NCBI GenBank assembly: GCA_015075075.1
Contig: JABTVA010000008.1
Coordinates: forward strand, 1 to 50,214
Direction of reading: 5' to 3'
From: Deltaproteobacteria bacterium
GTDB lineage: Bacteria; Desulfobacterota; GWC2-55-46
DNA: 50,214 nucleotides
The notes under the pieces: model-generated
Told to the model about the DNA's origin: nothing
What the model saw: only the letters and a program-made list of their open reading frames with translations
Database searches by the model: none
Program-made: the position numbers and the translations under genes
In this document: positions 15,964 to 23,640 of the stretch, piece by piece
Layout of the letters: each line of letters starts with the position of its first letter
Position numbering within the stretch: the first letter of the stretch is position 1

Positions 15964-16722
15964 TCAAAAGTTCCTTATCAGGAGCTCGCCTCTGGCCGCC
16001 GCCTTGCCGCATTTGCTCCCCAGGCTGTAGTCGGTTTTGAGGGCCGTCTGTTTAAGGCCCTTGAAAGCCTTCCTCATCTCCGGGATATCGTTTACGCTTA
16101 TAAGCATCTTTCCCTTTACGGACCTGGCCTTCTCGGCCAGGAGATCGTATTGCTCGATGCCGAACTCCACCCCATATCCTTCCGTGCCCCAGTAAGGCGG
16201 GTCGCAATAGATAAAGGTGTGCTCACGGTCGTACTTCTCGATGCATTCCTGCCAGCTCAGGCGCTCCACAAAGACCCTGGAGAGCCGCAGATGGGCTTCG
16301 CTCAGCTCCTCCTCGATCCGCAGGAGATTGAGCCGGGCCGGGGAAGTGGTCGCGGTCCCGAAAGACTGCCCCCTGACCTTCCCGCCGAACGAAAGCCTCT
16401 GGAGATAGTAGAACCGGGCGGCCCGCTGGATGTCGGTGAGGGTCTCGGGCGGGGTGTCCTGGAGCCAGTCGTATATTTTCCGGCTGGTAAGCGCCCATTT
16501 AAACTGCCGGAGGAACTCCTCGAGATGATGCTGGACCACCCTGTAAAGGGTCACCAGGTCCAGGTTGACGTCGTTAAGGACCTCCACTTTCGAGGGTTCC
16601 TTCAGAAAAAACAGGGCTGCGCCCCCGGCAAAGGGTTCGCAATAACAGGTGTGTGCAGGAAATAAAGGCAGGATCTGCTTGGCTAACCGGCGCTTTCCGC
16701 CGATCCACGGGATTATGCTCAT
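15964..16722 (-). CDS. Dam-family DNA adenine methyltransferase (D12 class)
   Basis: 252 residues. It methylates adenine N6 in DNA. The AdoMet-binding start PWIGGKRRLA, the CEPFAGGAALFF loop and the catalytic FIYCDPPYWGTEGY (DPPY) are intact and in the order of the Dam/DpnM class. No nuclease is adjacent, so it is a solitary methylase. It is the last late gene, at the position where phage Mu carries its DNA-modification gene mom, so it probably protects phage DNA from host restriction; that role is inference. The target site cannot be predicted here. Confidence 0.9.
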   Translation of the reverse strand: MSIIPWIGGKRRLAKQILPLFPAHTCYCEPFAGGAALFFLKEPSKVEVLNDVNLDLVTLYRVVQHHLEEFLRQFKWALTSRKIYDWLQDTPPETLTDIQRAARFYYLQRLSFGGKVRGQSFGTATTSPARLNLLRIEEELSEAHLRLSRVFVERLSWQECIEKYDREHTFIYCDPPYWGTEGYGVEFGIEQYDLLAEKARSVKGKMLISVNDIPEMRKAFKGLKQTALKTDYSLGSKCGKAAARGELLIRNF

Positions 16723-16884
16723 TACAGGAGGCCCCTCCTTATCAAATAGAGTTTGATTTCCATGAGGGTGCCCTGCTACATTAAATCCGCCCTTGCGCGA
16801 GGGTGCGGATAGTAGCGGGCAACCGTCCTGTGTTAACGCACAGGGTTGGGGAGGGGCAAATCTCCCCGACTGCTATCCGCTCTG
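16723..16884 (-). other. structured leader between tail genes and dam
   Basis: This is a non-coding spacer with nested inverted pairs. CCTGTG and CACAGG lie at the centre (16830-16847), with GCGGATAG and CTATCCGC as an outer pair (about 16804-16882). It lies directly upstream of the methylase. It could be a terminator for the tail operon or a control region for late expression of the methylase; I cannot tell which. Confidence 0.4.
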
Positions 16885-17202
16885 CTATTTCAGCTTGAAA
16901 GCCTTTTCCTCTATTGTCACATCCGTATAGGTTCCGTCACCCCCTTTGCATTTGGCCTTGTATTCCCCGGTAAGCCAGTTTTCCGCCGTCTGGCAGATGT
17001 AATAATACTTCCCGACCTGGCCGTCTTTCTTCGTCATGGCCGTTTCAGTCACCTTTTCCTCGTTCTTCGGGTCCAGGATCACGATCGTCGGCGCAGGGGA
17101 GGTAGGGTCGAAATACTCGGCACTCCCAAACGGGGTATTCCGCTTGAATTCGACCTGGATCAGAATTGCCGACCCCCTGTCCTTGGTTACTATGGCACTC
17201 AT
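16885..17202 (-). CDS. phage tail-associated small protein
   Basis: 105 residues, with alternating strands such as AILIQVEFKRNTPF, TIVILDPKNEEKV and YYYICQTAENWLTGEYKAKC, which suggest a small beta-sandwich (Ig-like) domain. No close family recognised. ATG overlaps the previous stop as ATGA with AGGAGG upstream, so it is translationally coupled. It is the last gene of the tail-tip cluster and may decorate fibres or act in adsorption. Confidence 0.65.
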   Translation of the reverse strand: MSAIVTKDRGSAILIQVEFKRNTPFGSAEYFDPTSPAPTIVILDPKNEEKVTETAMTKKDGQVGKYYYICQTAENWLTGEYKAKCKGGDGTYTDVTIEEKAFKLK

Positions 17203-17447
17203 ATGTCCTCCTGCGCCTGTATGGCTATTTGAATGGTTCCACAGGCCGAAAATTCCGGGTTAATGAAGCGCTCCGCGTTAAAAAAGGCGTCTCCCCGGCC
17301 AATCCCGAGCATCGAGGCCGCGAAAAGCTCTTTTCCATCGAGTTCCGCATCGATGAGGTCCTCCATCACAAGGGCTATGTCATTCATTTCAGCCCCGGAT
17401 ATGAAGGCCCCCAGGAGCCCTTTTGAAAGCAGGAATTCCCCGTCCAT
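17199..17447 (-). CDS. small tail-region protein, unknown
   Basis: 82 residues. It is acidic and helical (LVMEDLIDAELDGKELFAAS), with no recognised domain. The ATG starts just after the TGA of the preceding tail gene, and its stop overlaps the next start by ATGA. Tight packing in the late operon supports it as a real gene. It could be a tail accessory or fibre chaperone. Confidence 0.6.
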   Translation of the reverse strand: MDGEFLLSKGLLGAFISGAEMNDIALVMEDLIDAELDGKELFAASMLGIGRGDAFFNAERFINPEFSACGTIQIAIQAQEDI

Positions 17448-17448
17448 A

Positions 17449-18582
17449 TCAGTAATCCGGTACCGTTATCGTCGTTTGAAAGTAGGGTTTTATCCCGGTG
17501 ATCAGCCCGTAGGGTACGGCCGTCGATATTCCTCCGGACCATCCCCAAAACGCGATGCTATCCCCGCCTGCCCTCCAGCCCCAAAAGGCCGGGTCTATCT
17601 GCCCTGATTGCGCGGCGGCGGAATCCAGAACCCAACTCAAGAAAGCCGCCCTGCCGCCCAGGATCAGCCCGCCCTGTCCCTGTCTTACTGCCCCGCGCTT
17701 TATAGCGGCCGACCCGCCGAGGATAAAACCGCCGCTCCCGGTTATGGACGGGCTGGCAGGCTCCCCTATCATGTCGGCCGTCCCGCCGAGAATGAATCCT
17801 CCTGTCCCCGAAAGCGATTGCGCCTTCGGCATATGGAGGTCTATGTACCCCCCTTCGCCAGAGGAATATCTCTGGGCGCGGTTGCATATATTCCATAACG
17901 CCCAGAAAACGGGGGTTCCCCCTCCATCCCGGCTCAATACAAAATCGTCTGTTGCGCGGTCGAAATCGAGCGTAAGCGTCGTCACCAGGTTCGTCCGAGC
18001 CGCATCGCTGTAAATTTTTAAATGGGCCTTGCCGTATGTCCCTTCGCTTGTTCGCTGAATTCGATAATAATATCCCGTGCCGATCGCGATTGTAGCTTCC
18101 TGGGTGTACTGGGCATCCGGTGGAGTGCCGCCGTCACGGGGGCCGATCTCGTAAGTGAGTTGGAACTTTACCTTTAAAGGGGCGCTTTCAGTTTCTCGAG
18201 TGAATTCCGCATAGAGACTGGCTTGTTGCCAATACACCTCCCAGTCTTCATCCCAAATAGGCGTAGTGCCAAGCTCATAGAATTGGAGCCTGTGCGTTCC
18301 GACTTCTCCGCCACCCTCGAACTCGTTAATCTTGAAATAAAAATCATGCGTGAAGTTACCCCAAAAGAAATTGGGGTTGTCAAATTCGGACATATCACGC
18401 ACGACCAAGGCTTCGGCATTTGGGCCATAGTATCCGTGGTCATACGACGGGCCCGCAAACAGGTCCGTCCAGGTGAAATAATCCTGGTAGACAGTGAATA
18501 CGGGGTCGTAAGGCGGGTCAGGCTGAGTCCGCAGGGAATGAAACTCCCACGGCGGCTGCTGAAGAAGGTCCTCGATAGCCAT
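17449..18582 (-). CDS. tail-tip protein with Gly-rich GGFILGG repeats
   Basis: 377 residues. The first ~240 are beta-rich with many aromatic residues (YQDYFTWTDLFAGPSYDHGY). About residues 262-322 hold three imperfect repeats: SLSGTGGFILGGTADM, SITGSGGFILGGSAAI and AVRQGQGGLILGGRAAF. The same motif occurs twice in the upstream neighbour. The end is Trp/Gly-rich (FWGWRAGG, FWGWSGG). Start ATG at 18582, one base after the previous stop. By position it is a distal tail or receptor-binding component; I recognise no named family. Confidence 0.7.
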   Translation of the reverse strand: MAIEDLLQQPPWEFHSLRTQPDPPYDPVFTVYQDYFTWTDLFAGPSYDHGYYGPNAEALVVRDMSEFDNPNFFWGNFTHDFYFKINEFEGGGEVGTHRLQFYELGTTPIWDEDWEVYWQQASLYAEFTRETESAPLKVKFQLTYEIGPRDGGTPPDAQYTQEATIAIGTGYYYRIQRTSEGTYGKAHLKIYSDAARTNLVTTLTLDFDRATDDFVLSRDGGGTPVFWALWNICNRAQRYSSGEGGYIDLHMPKAQSLSGTGGFILGGTADMIGEPASPSITGSGGFILGGSAAIKRGAVRQGQGGLILGGRAAFLSWVLDSAAAQSGQIDPAFWGWRAGGDSIAFWGWSGGISTAVPYGLITGIKPYFQTTITVPDY

Positions 18583-19443
18583 TTATTCCACCATGACTAC
18601 TTTGTTTCGAATCTTGGTGGACGGGTTATACTCGTATGTCATTATGGGGTGCTCGCTATTGTCGTCATAGACAGCCCAGGTCTCGATACCCTCGTTCACG
18701 CCTATTCGGGCAAGCTTGTTTGTCATTATCCTGTAAATCGTCTCTATTTTACTCGCCAGCTCGGGCGATATGCTCGGCTCGCTGTAGGGCGTGCCTGTCA
18801 TCGTTCCAGCGCCGCCGAGGAGGAAGCCTCCGGAGCCGTTCATGGTCTGTTCCTGAGGCTGCCCGGCTTGCGCGCCCGTCATCGTCCCAGCGCCGCCGAG
18901 GAGGAAACCTCCGGAGCCGTTCATGGTCTGTTCCTGCGCCGAGCTCTCCTGATATACGATTCCCTCGATACGGGAGTCATAAGTGGAATTGCCGTAAGTG
19001 AGTTCCGCTTCACCCCATTCGGCCGCATCGGCCAAGGTCCATCTGATAAAATTCCATGTGGCCGCGCTTAAGACCCCGTCAAAGCCAAGCTGGGCTGAAA
19101 TCCATGTCCTGGTGTATGTGTTGGCTCCTATAATGAACTTTTCAACGACCTTGATGGCATCTGTTGAAACGACAGAAACGTCATTATTGAGCGTAAAACC
19201 GGCGCTCTGGTATCCTGAGCCGTCCGCGCTTCGCGAAACGGAAGCGACATCTGTGCCCAAAGAGGTTTCAGAGCCATTGGAATGCCGGATCGACACATTG
19301 GCACGCCAGGTAACCGTCCCGCCGGAATAACCGGCGCCATGCGCCTCAGGGTCTCCGGTCGTCTGGGCGGCGTCGAGTTTTTTACCCGCCTGCCCGTTTA
19401 TAGTGACGTTGGTTTTTGTATGGTGAAGGATCAACTCAGCCAT
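18583..19443 (-). CDS. tail protein with two near-identical GGFLLGG repeats
   Basis: 286 residues from ATG 19443 (AGGAG upstream). The N-terminal ~165 residues are polar and beta-rich. Two copies of EQTMNGSGGFLLGGAGTMTG follow, separated by a short linker, then a helical C-terminal part (SPELASKIETIYRIMTNKLA). The repeat motif is shared with the next gene. It sits among tail-fibre-side genes, so a structural or receptor-contact role is likely; the repeat may form a small folding unit or trimerisation segment (inference). Confidence 0.7.
   Translation of the reverse strand: MAELILHHTKTNVTINGQAGKKLDAAQTTGDPEAHGAGYSGGTVTWRANVSIRHSNGSETSLGTDVASVSRSADGSGYQSAGFTLNNDVSVVSTDAIKVVEKFIIGANTYTRTWISAQLGFDGVLSAATWNFIRWTLADAAEWGEAELTYGNSTYDSRIEGIVYQESSAQEQTMNGSGGFLLGGAGTMTGAQAGQPQEQTMNGSGGFLLGGAGTMTGTPYSEPSISPELASKIETIYRIMTNKLARIGVNEGIETWAVYDDNSEHPIMTYEYNPSTKIRNKVVMVE
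18797..18938 (-). repeat. tandem duplication inside the tail gene
   Basis: Two 61-base segments (18797-18857 and 18878-18938) are nearly identical at the DNA level, with an 81-base period (27 codons). They encode the two GGFLLGG repeats. Near-identity at third positions shows the duplication is recent or kept uniform by recombination. Confidence 0.85.
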
Positions 19444-19490
19444 CAAAAGCTCCTAAGGGGGCCGGAGCCCCCTCGTGGATTTTAGAAAGA

Positions 19491-19919
19491 TCAGGTCGGC
19501 GTGCCCTTGGAGGCCTGGATTTTCACATTGACCTTATAGGTATCCCCGTCGCCGGCCGGTGTGAACGGGGTGAGGTCCCTTTCAGCATAGATATGCACCC
19601 CGTCGGCGTCCAAAACCTCATATCCGTAGATGGTCGCGCCTCCGTTGAGCGGGCCGGAAAAAGTAAACACCTGCTCGGGGTAGGTCACCTGCTCTATTCC
19701 CCCGACGTTCGAACGCGTGAATCCGCCGTTGTTCAGGGTTTTGGCCGCATACCCGCCCCCGGCTGCCTGCGTATAGTCGGCCGCGGTGTGTGTATCCAGC
19801 GGGGTTATATTGTTCGTGAAGAGCCTCAGCTGAAAATTGTTGCCCCCGGCGGGCCGGACGTTATTGAAGTACGTCACGAGCACCGCCCTTGATCCGGAAT
19901 CACCAAATACGAGCGCCAT
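19491..19919 (-). CDS. tail-fibre-side protein, unknown
   Basis: 142 residues, glycine- and aromatic-rich, all beta-like, with no Cys. Sequences such as YFNNVRPAGGNNFQLRLFTNN and TYPEQVFTFSGPL resemble small structural tail proteins found beside fibre genes in siphoviruses. It has a clear AGG-rich ribosome site and sits in the late operon. No enzyme motif. Confidence 0.65.
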   Translation of the reverse strand: MALVFGDSGSRAVLVTYFNNVRPAGGNNFQLRLFTNNITPLDTHTAADYTQAAGGGYAAKTLNNGGFTRSNVGGIEQVTYPEQVFTFSGPLNGGATIYGYEVLDADGVHIYAERDLTPFTPAGDGDTYKVNVKIQASKGTPT

Positions 19920-19972
19920 TTTCTTTACCTCCGTTTAAGGCCTGAAAGCCTGGTTTAATCACTGCTTTTATT

Positions 19973-20326
19973 TCAATCCCGTCTTACCAGCCGTCTCACC
20001 TTCATCCCCTCGGGGATCAGGACGCCCGGAGGCGGGGTGAATTCGTAGGCCGTGTCCACCTTGTAATTCCCCATGACGTATTCGGCCCTGTCCACATTCA
20101 CGATCTCGGGCTGGCCGGTTTCGGGGTTGAGCACGGCCTTCTGGCCGCTTGCCCCGTCGATCTCCATCGCGGTGAGCGTGTCCAGGTTTATTCGGGCCTG
20201 TTCATATCCTTCCGGAACGCCTTCGCGAATCGTGAACAATGGCGCCCCGCTATTCACCGGCAGGGAGTCGGTGCAGTAGCAGCCGAGAATATTGCCCTCC
20301 GAATCGTGCAGCACTTCCAGATACAT
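19973..20326 (-). CDS. small tail accessory protein, unknown
   Basis: 117 residues. It starts MYLEVLHDSEGNILGCYC and ends with a basic tail (GMKVRRLVRRD). No known domain recognised. It is packed between two putative fibre-side genes on the - strand, ten bases from the upstream one. It may be a fibre assembly factor or a small tail component. Confidence 0.6.
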   Translation of the reverse strand: MYLEVLHDSEGNILGCYCTDSLPVNSGAPLFTIREGVPEGYEQARINLDTLTAMEIDGASGQKAVLNPETGQPEIVNVDRAEYVMGNYKVDTAYEFTPPPGVLIPEGMKVRRLVRRD

Positions 20327-20335
20327 AAGGCCTCC

Positions 20336-21184
20336 TTAATTGCTGTGATAGTCCCAGTAAACGATAAAGGTCTCGCCGTTGCCGCTCGGCGCTCTTAGCA
20401 TAACCTGCCTGGCGGGCCCGCTGGTTACAAGGTTCGTTTGGCAAAATAATTGAACATTGTAATTGGTCCCGTTTTTCTGCATATCCGGATAATGCGCATA
20501 CCTGTGGACTGTGATGTAAACATCCCCTCCGCTCGCGGCCGAAAAGCTCCCCTGCGTCATCTTGAGCTTGGAAAGGGTAATGGCCGTGTCAGGCGACTGG
20601 AATAGCTGGACTCCGTCGAAGTAGGTCGAGCCCGCCACGTCGGTGTCCGTATACCCGCCTATCAACCGGATTTTGATATAACGCGCGCTCGCCGGAGGGG
20701 TGAAGTTATACGAGAGCGAACGGGCATTGGTGTCCGGGGCCGTGGCGTTGTACAGGTCTGCCGAGGAAAGAAAGACCTTGTCTTTATCGAAATAGCGGAC
20801 CTGGACGATATTCTTTATGCCCGTAACCGAGGACCTGATGTTGAGCTTGATCGAGTTCTGGTCGAGGCTCGACACCTCTATATAATCGCTGTCGAGATAG
20901 CCGCCTCCGTTCCCGGCGCCTCCGGGGTGCGTGAAGCGATACGCCCTGGCCCCGTGTATCGGGTTGTCCGTGTCAAACCCGGCAGACCCGCCCGGATAGA
21001 GGCTCCGCGTCCAGTTGTCGGGGATGCCGTCATTGTCCGAGTCCGTTTCAAAGGAGCCGTTCTTAAGCCCCCCTTCCACCGCGATGCTGAAAAGGTGCTC
21101 AAAGTTGCCCTTGACCTTCTGCCAGAGGCTTCTCCTGGTCGCACGGCCGACGGCTATGTCGTTGTCTGTTATGGCCTCGTACAT
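20336..21184 (-). CDS. tail fibre-like protein with carbohydrate-binding-type domain
   Basis: 282 residues. After a short helical start, NGSFETDSDNDGIPDNWT marks the beginning of a jelly-roll of the CBM4/9-like type. The DSDNDGIPD stretch is also a thrombospondin-type calcium loop. YDFxxP-like strands (LSYNFTPPASARYIKIRLIG) continue the fold to about residue 210. The last 70 residues are beta-rich. The role inferred is binding of cell-surface sugar. It follows the tail hub gene, the usual place for receptor-binding proteins. Confidence 0.7.
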   Translation of the reverse strand: MYEAITDNDIAVGRATRRSLWQKVKGNFEHLFSIAVEGGLKNGSFETDSDNDGIPDNWTRSLYPGGSAGFDTDNPIHGARAYRFTHPGGAGNGGGYLDSDYIEVSSLDQNSIKLNIRSSVTGIKNIVQVRYFDKDKVFLSSADLYNATAPDTNARSLSYNFTPPASARYIKIRLIGGYTDTDVAGSTYFDGVQLFQSPDTAITLSKLKMTQGSFSAASGGDVYITVHRYAHYPDMQKNGTNYNVQLFCQTNLVTSGPARQVMLRAPSGNGETFIVYWDYHSN

Positions 21185-21193
21185 CCGGGTCTC

Positions 21194-22876
21194 CTAATAT
21201 ATGTGGTACCCTGGTGTCCCGTCGGGCATGAGCCCGTCGTCGCAGATATACCCGTATTCTTTGTCCGCCTCGGTCGCCTGGTCCCAGTCCGGCGCGTCGT
21301 CAGGGGCTATTATGTCCAGCTTCCTAGGGCTCGTCCTGAGGGCCCTGAGCGATATTCTCTTGCCCTTGAATTCGCGCTTGATTATCTGGAAGGGCGCCCT
21401 TTCGAGCGGGCTGCCGTCCGGCTCCACGACCTCGTCGGTCGAGAGCCTGATGTTCTCTCCTGTCTTTGTCTCGCCGTCCTTGAGGTGCACGTCGAAAGAG
21501 ACTATCGGCATGGGGTCCCGCTGCCGCCAGACCTGCCGCATGGAGAAGTCCCTCACGAAATCCCGGACCGTCTCCTCCTGGGCATACCAGAGCCCGAGCC
21601 AGCGGCAGAAGAATTTCTTCTCGGCCGCGGAGCCGTATGAGTTCGATCCCTCCGCGTCCGGGTCCAGGGCCAGGTCGAGCCTTCCGTATGAGCCGGGCGA
21701 GTCGACTTCGCCTATCGGGCTTTTATCCCAATAGACCGAGACCCTCGACACCCGAGATGACTTATTCTCGTCCACCCCGGAGGAGCCGTTTATGATGTTC
21801 GCCTCGTCGCTGAATTCCCTGTACGAGCGGCCGGGCTCGTTCGGGATGTTCCGCCTTATGGTGACCTTGAGGTCCTCTCCCACCCATGACTTGCAGTCCA
21901 GGAGGTCGACTATCTCGAAGTAGAGCTCCTTGAGCTTCGTCGGCTCGGAGACGACGGCCGAGAAATCCACCTCGCCGCCAGGCCAGTCCCTCCAGTAATC
22001 GAACCCGTCCGAGTCCACGTTTCCGGAATCATAGCCTGCGTCCTCGAGGAGCATCTCTTTCAGGATGTCGAAGGGGTTTGCCGGTGCGTAGTACCTGACC
22101 TTCTGCACCTTTTCTCCTGGACCGTATCCCGCGGCAACTGTGCCGAAGTGCCCCCGCTGGCAGCCGGTGATTTGGTTACCCGGGGAGTTCACCCCCGTGT
22201 AATGGATGATCTCGTCACCCATCCTGATATAGCCCGAGGGAGAGTCCAGCTCATCGAGCGTCGTGAGGGTAAGCTCTGTCGCGCTCTCGTTGATTTCGGC
22301 CACGAGCTTTATGTCGAGCTTCGGAGGCACCTCGATCTTGTCGAGGGCCTTCAGGAGGTCCACGATTTCAACCTCCACCGTCCCTTTTCCGCGCTTGATG
22401 TTCTCGATCCTGCCGATGAAGGTCTGCCTGAACTCCTCTTCCGGATTTCCCAGGAGCCCCTCATAGACCCTGGCCTCGCGGCCTTCGTAGTTCTTGTTCC
22501 TGGCCAGGAGCTTCTTCCAGTAGGTCCCCTGCACCGAAGATCGCTCCGACACATACGGGTCTATCCCGATGTCGGTGTCCGGCTCGTCATGCAGGGTCGC
22601 CTTTACCCTGGCGCTCGCGGTCAGGTTGTCTTTTATCTCCGTGGGCATATAGGAGATCTTCTCGATGTACGGCCGCTCCCCGCTTCTGAAAGGCAGAGCG
22701 GCATCGTTCGAAGTGAACTTATAATCCCTCGTCTGCCGGAGAAAGGCGCTCTTGTATTTGCAGGTCGGGTAAGTGTTGTAGCACGGCTCGCCGGTCGCCA
22801 GGCACGGGTCGACGCCGAAGGTCCGGCCGCAAAAGTCGAGCGTGAGTATGAGCATGGAAACCGGCGTCATGTTCAT
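21194..22876 (-). CDS. tail hub/baseplate-like protein (B3/D3112 type)
   Basis: 560 residues. The N-terminus has a Cys cluster (FCGRTFGVDPC, then CYNTYPTCKYK), as seen in the tail hub proteins of siphoviral transposable phages. The rest is a long alternating beta region (FIGRIENIKRG, EVEIVDLLKAL, YRREFSDE-like segments). It likely forms the central hub below the tail tube. Its ATG overlaps the upstream stop as ATGA. The family assignment rests on position, length and the Cys pattern. Confidence 0.7.
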   Translation of the reverse strand: MNMTPVSMLILTLDFCGRTFGVDPCLATGEPCYNTYPTCKYKSAFLRQTRDYKFTSNDAALPFRSGERPYIEKISYMPTEIKDNLTASARVKATLHDEPDTDIGIDPYVSERSSVQGTYWKKLLARNKNYEGREARVYEGLLGNPEEEFRQTFIGRIENIKRGKGTVEVEIVDLLKALDKIEVPPKLDIKLVAEINESATELTLTTLDELDSPSGYIRMGDEIIHYTGVNSPGNQITGCQRGHFGTVAAGYGPGEKVQKVRYYAPANPFDILKEMLLEDAGYDSGNVDSDGFDYWRDWPGGEVDFSAVVSEPTKLKELYFEIVDLLDCKSWVGEDLKVTIRRNIPNEPGRSYREFSDEANIINGSSGVDENKSSRVSRVSVYWDKSPIGEVDSPGSYGRLDLALDPDAEGSNSYGSAAEKKFFCRWLGLWYAQEETVRDFVRDFSMRQVWRQRDPMPIVSFDVHLKDGETKTGENIRLSTDEVVEPDGSPLERAPFQIIKREFKGKRISLRALRTSPRKLDIIAPDDAPDWDQATEADKEYGYICDDGLMPDGTPGYHIY

Positions 22877-23640
22877 TCCCTCGTACCCTCCATATCGAGG
22901 ACCAGCTCGTCTACCAGGCTCAGGACGCTAAGTGGAGTCTGGTAGGTCGCCCCGTCTTTCATCTTGACGAAGAAGGCGTCCTCCGGGAATTCATCCAGGT
23001 CCCAGGAGTAGAAGAACTGGTTCATGCGGCGCGCGTGTCCTTCCCAAAAAGGCGCGTACTCCTCAAAAACGAAGCTCCTCGGCAGGTTGGCGAAGCGCGT
23101 GTTTATCTCTATGGGGCTGTACCTTATGACGGACCCCAGGGCGTGCCCGGCCTTGCTCCTCGAGGTCTCGGCCTCGCTGCTCTCCTTGAACGGGATGTAG
23201 GGCGATTCCGGCGGGTAGGGGAACTGAAGCCTTTGCCCGAACATAAGGACCGCCATCTTCGGGGCCGCGCTCATGCCTGTTATCCGGAGGCGCCAGTGGC
23301 GCTTCCATTCCTGAGTAAAGCACCTGAGAATCGACTTGTCGTTCTCCGGGGTGAGGCTCATTACGGTTTCCCTGTCTCCGCCCCACAGCTCGTTAGGGCA
23401 CCACTGGAGGTCTATGGTGGCCCCGATGCTTCCGAGGTTGTGCCCGGCTATCCCGAGGCAATCGACAGGCCGTGGCACGCCGCAGTCGATGATAATGGTC
23501 TGCTCGTCGGTATTGGCCGCCTGCCAAAAGGTATAGGTCCGGAGGTCCCGAAGGTTCAATACGCTCGTGCCGGTCGCCTCGCTTGTGGCCTCTGGAGTCC
23601 CGTCATTAAGCCGGTTATCGTAAAGGATCACGGGCTCCAT
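22873..23640 (-). CDS. distal tail-like protein
   Basis: 255 residues. It starts MEPVILYDNRL, and a region DEQTIIIDCGVPRPVDCLGIAGHN resembles a discoidin-like beta-sandwich. The position between tape measure and hub is that of the distal tail protein of siphoviruses. Its ATG overlaps the tape-measure stop (TGATG). No enzymatic motif. Confidence 0.7.
   Translation of the reverse strand: MEPVILYDNRLNDGTPEATSEATGTSVLNLRDLRTYTFWQAANTDEQTIIIDCGVPRPVDCLGIAGHNLGSIGATIDLQWCPNELWGGDRETVMSLTPENDKSILRCFTQEWKRHWRLRITGMSAAPKMAVLMFGQRLQFPYPPESPYIPFKESSEAETSRSKAGHALGSVIRYSPIEINTRFANLPRSFVFEEYAPFWEGHARRMNQFFYSWDLDEFPEDAFFVKMKDGATYQTPLSVLSLVDELVLDMEGTRE

Noticed and set aside
17449..19443. Diversity-generating retroelement variable region
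   Set aside because: No reverse transcriptase, no template repeat and no adenine-biased changes were seen; repeats are simple tandem ones.
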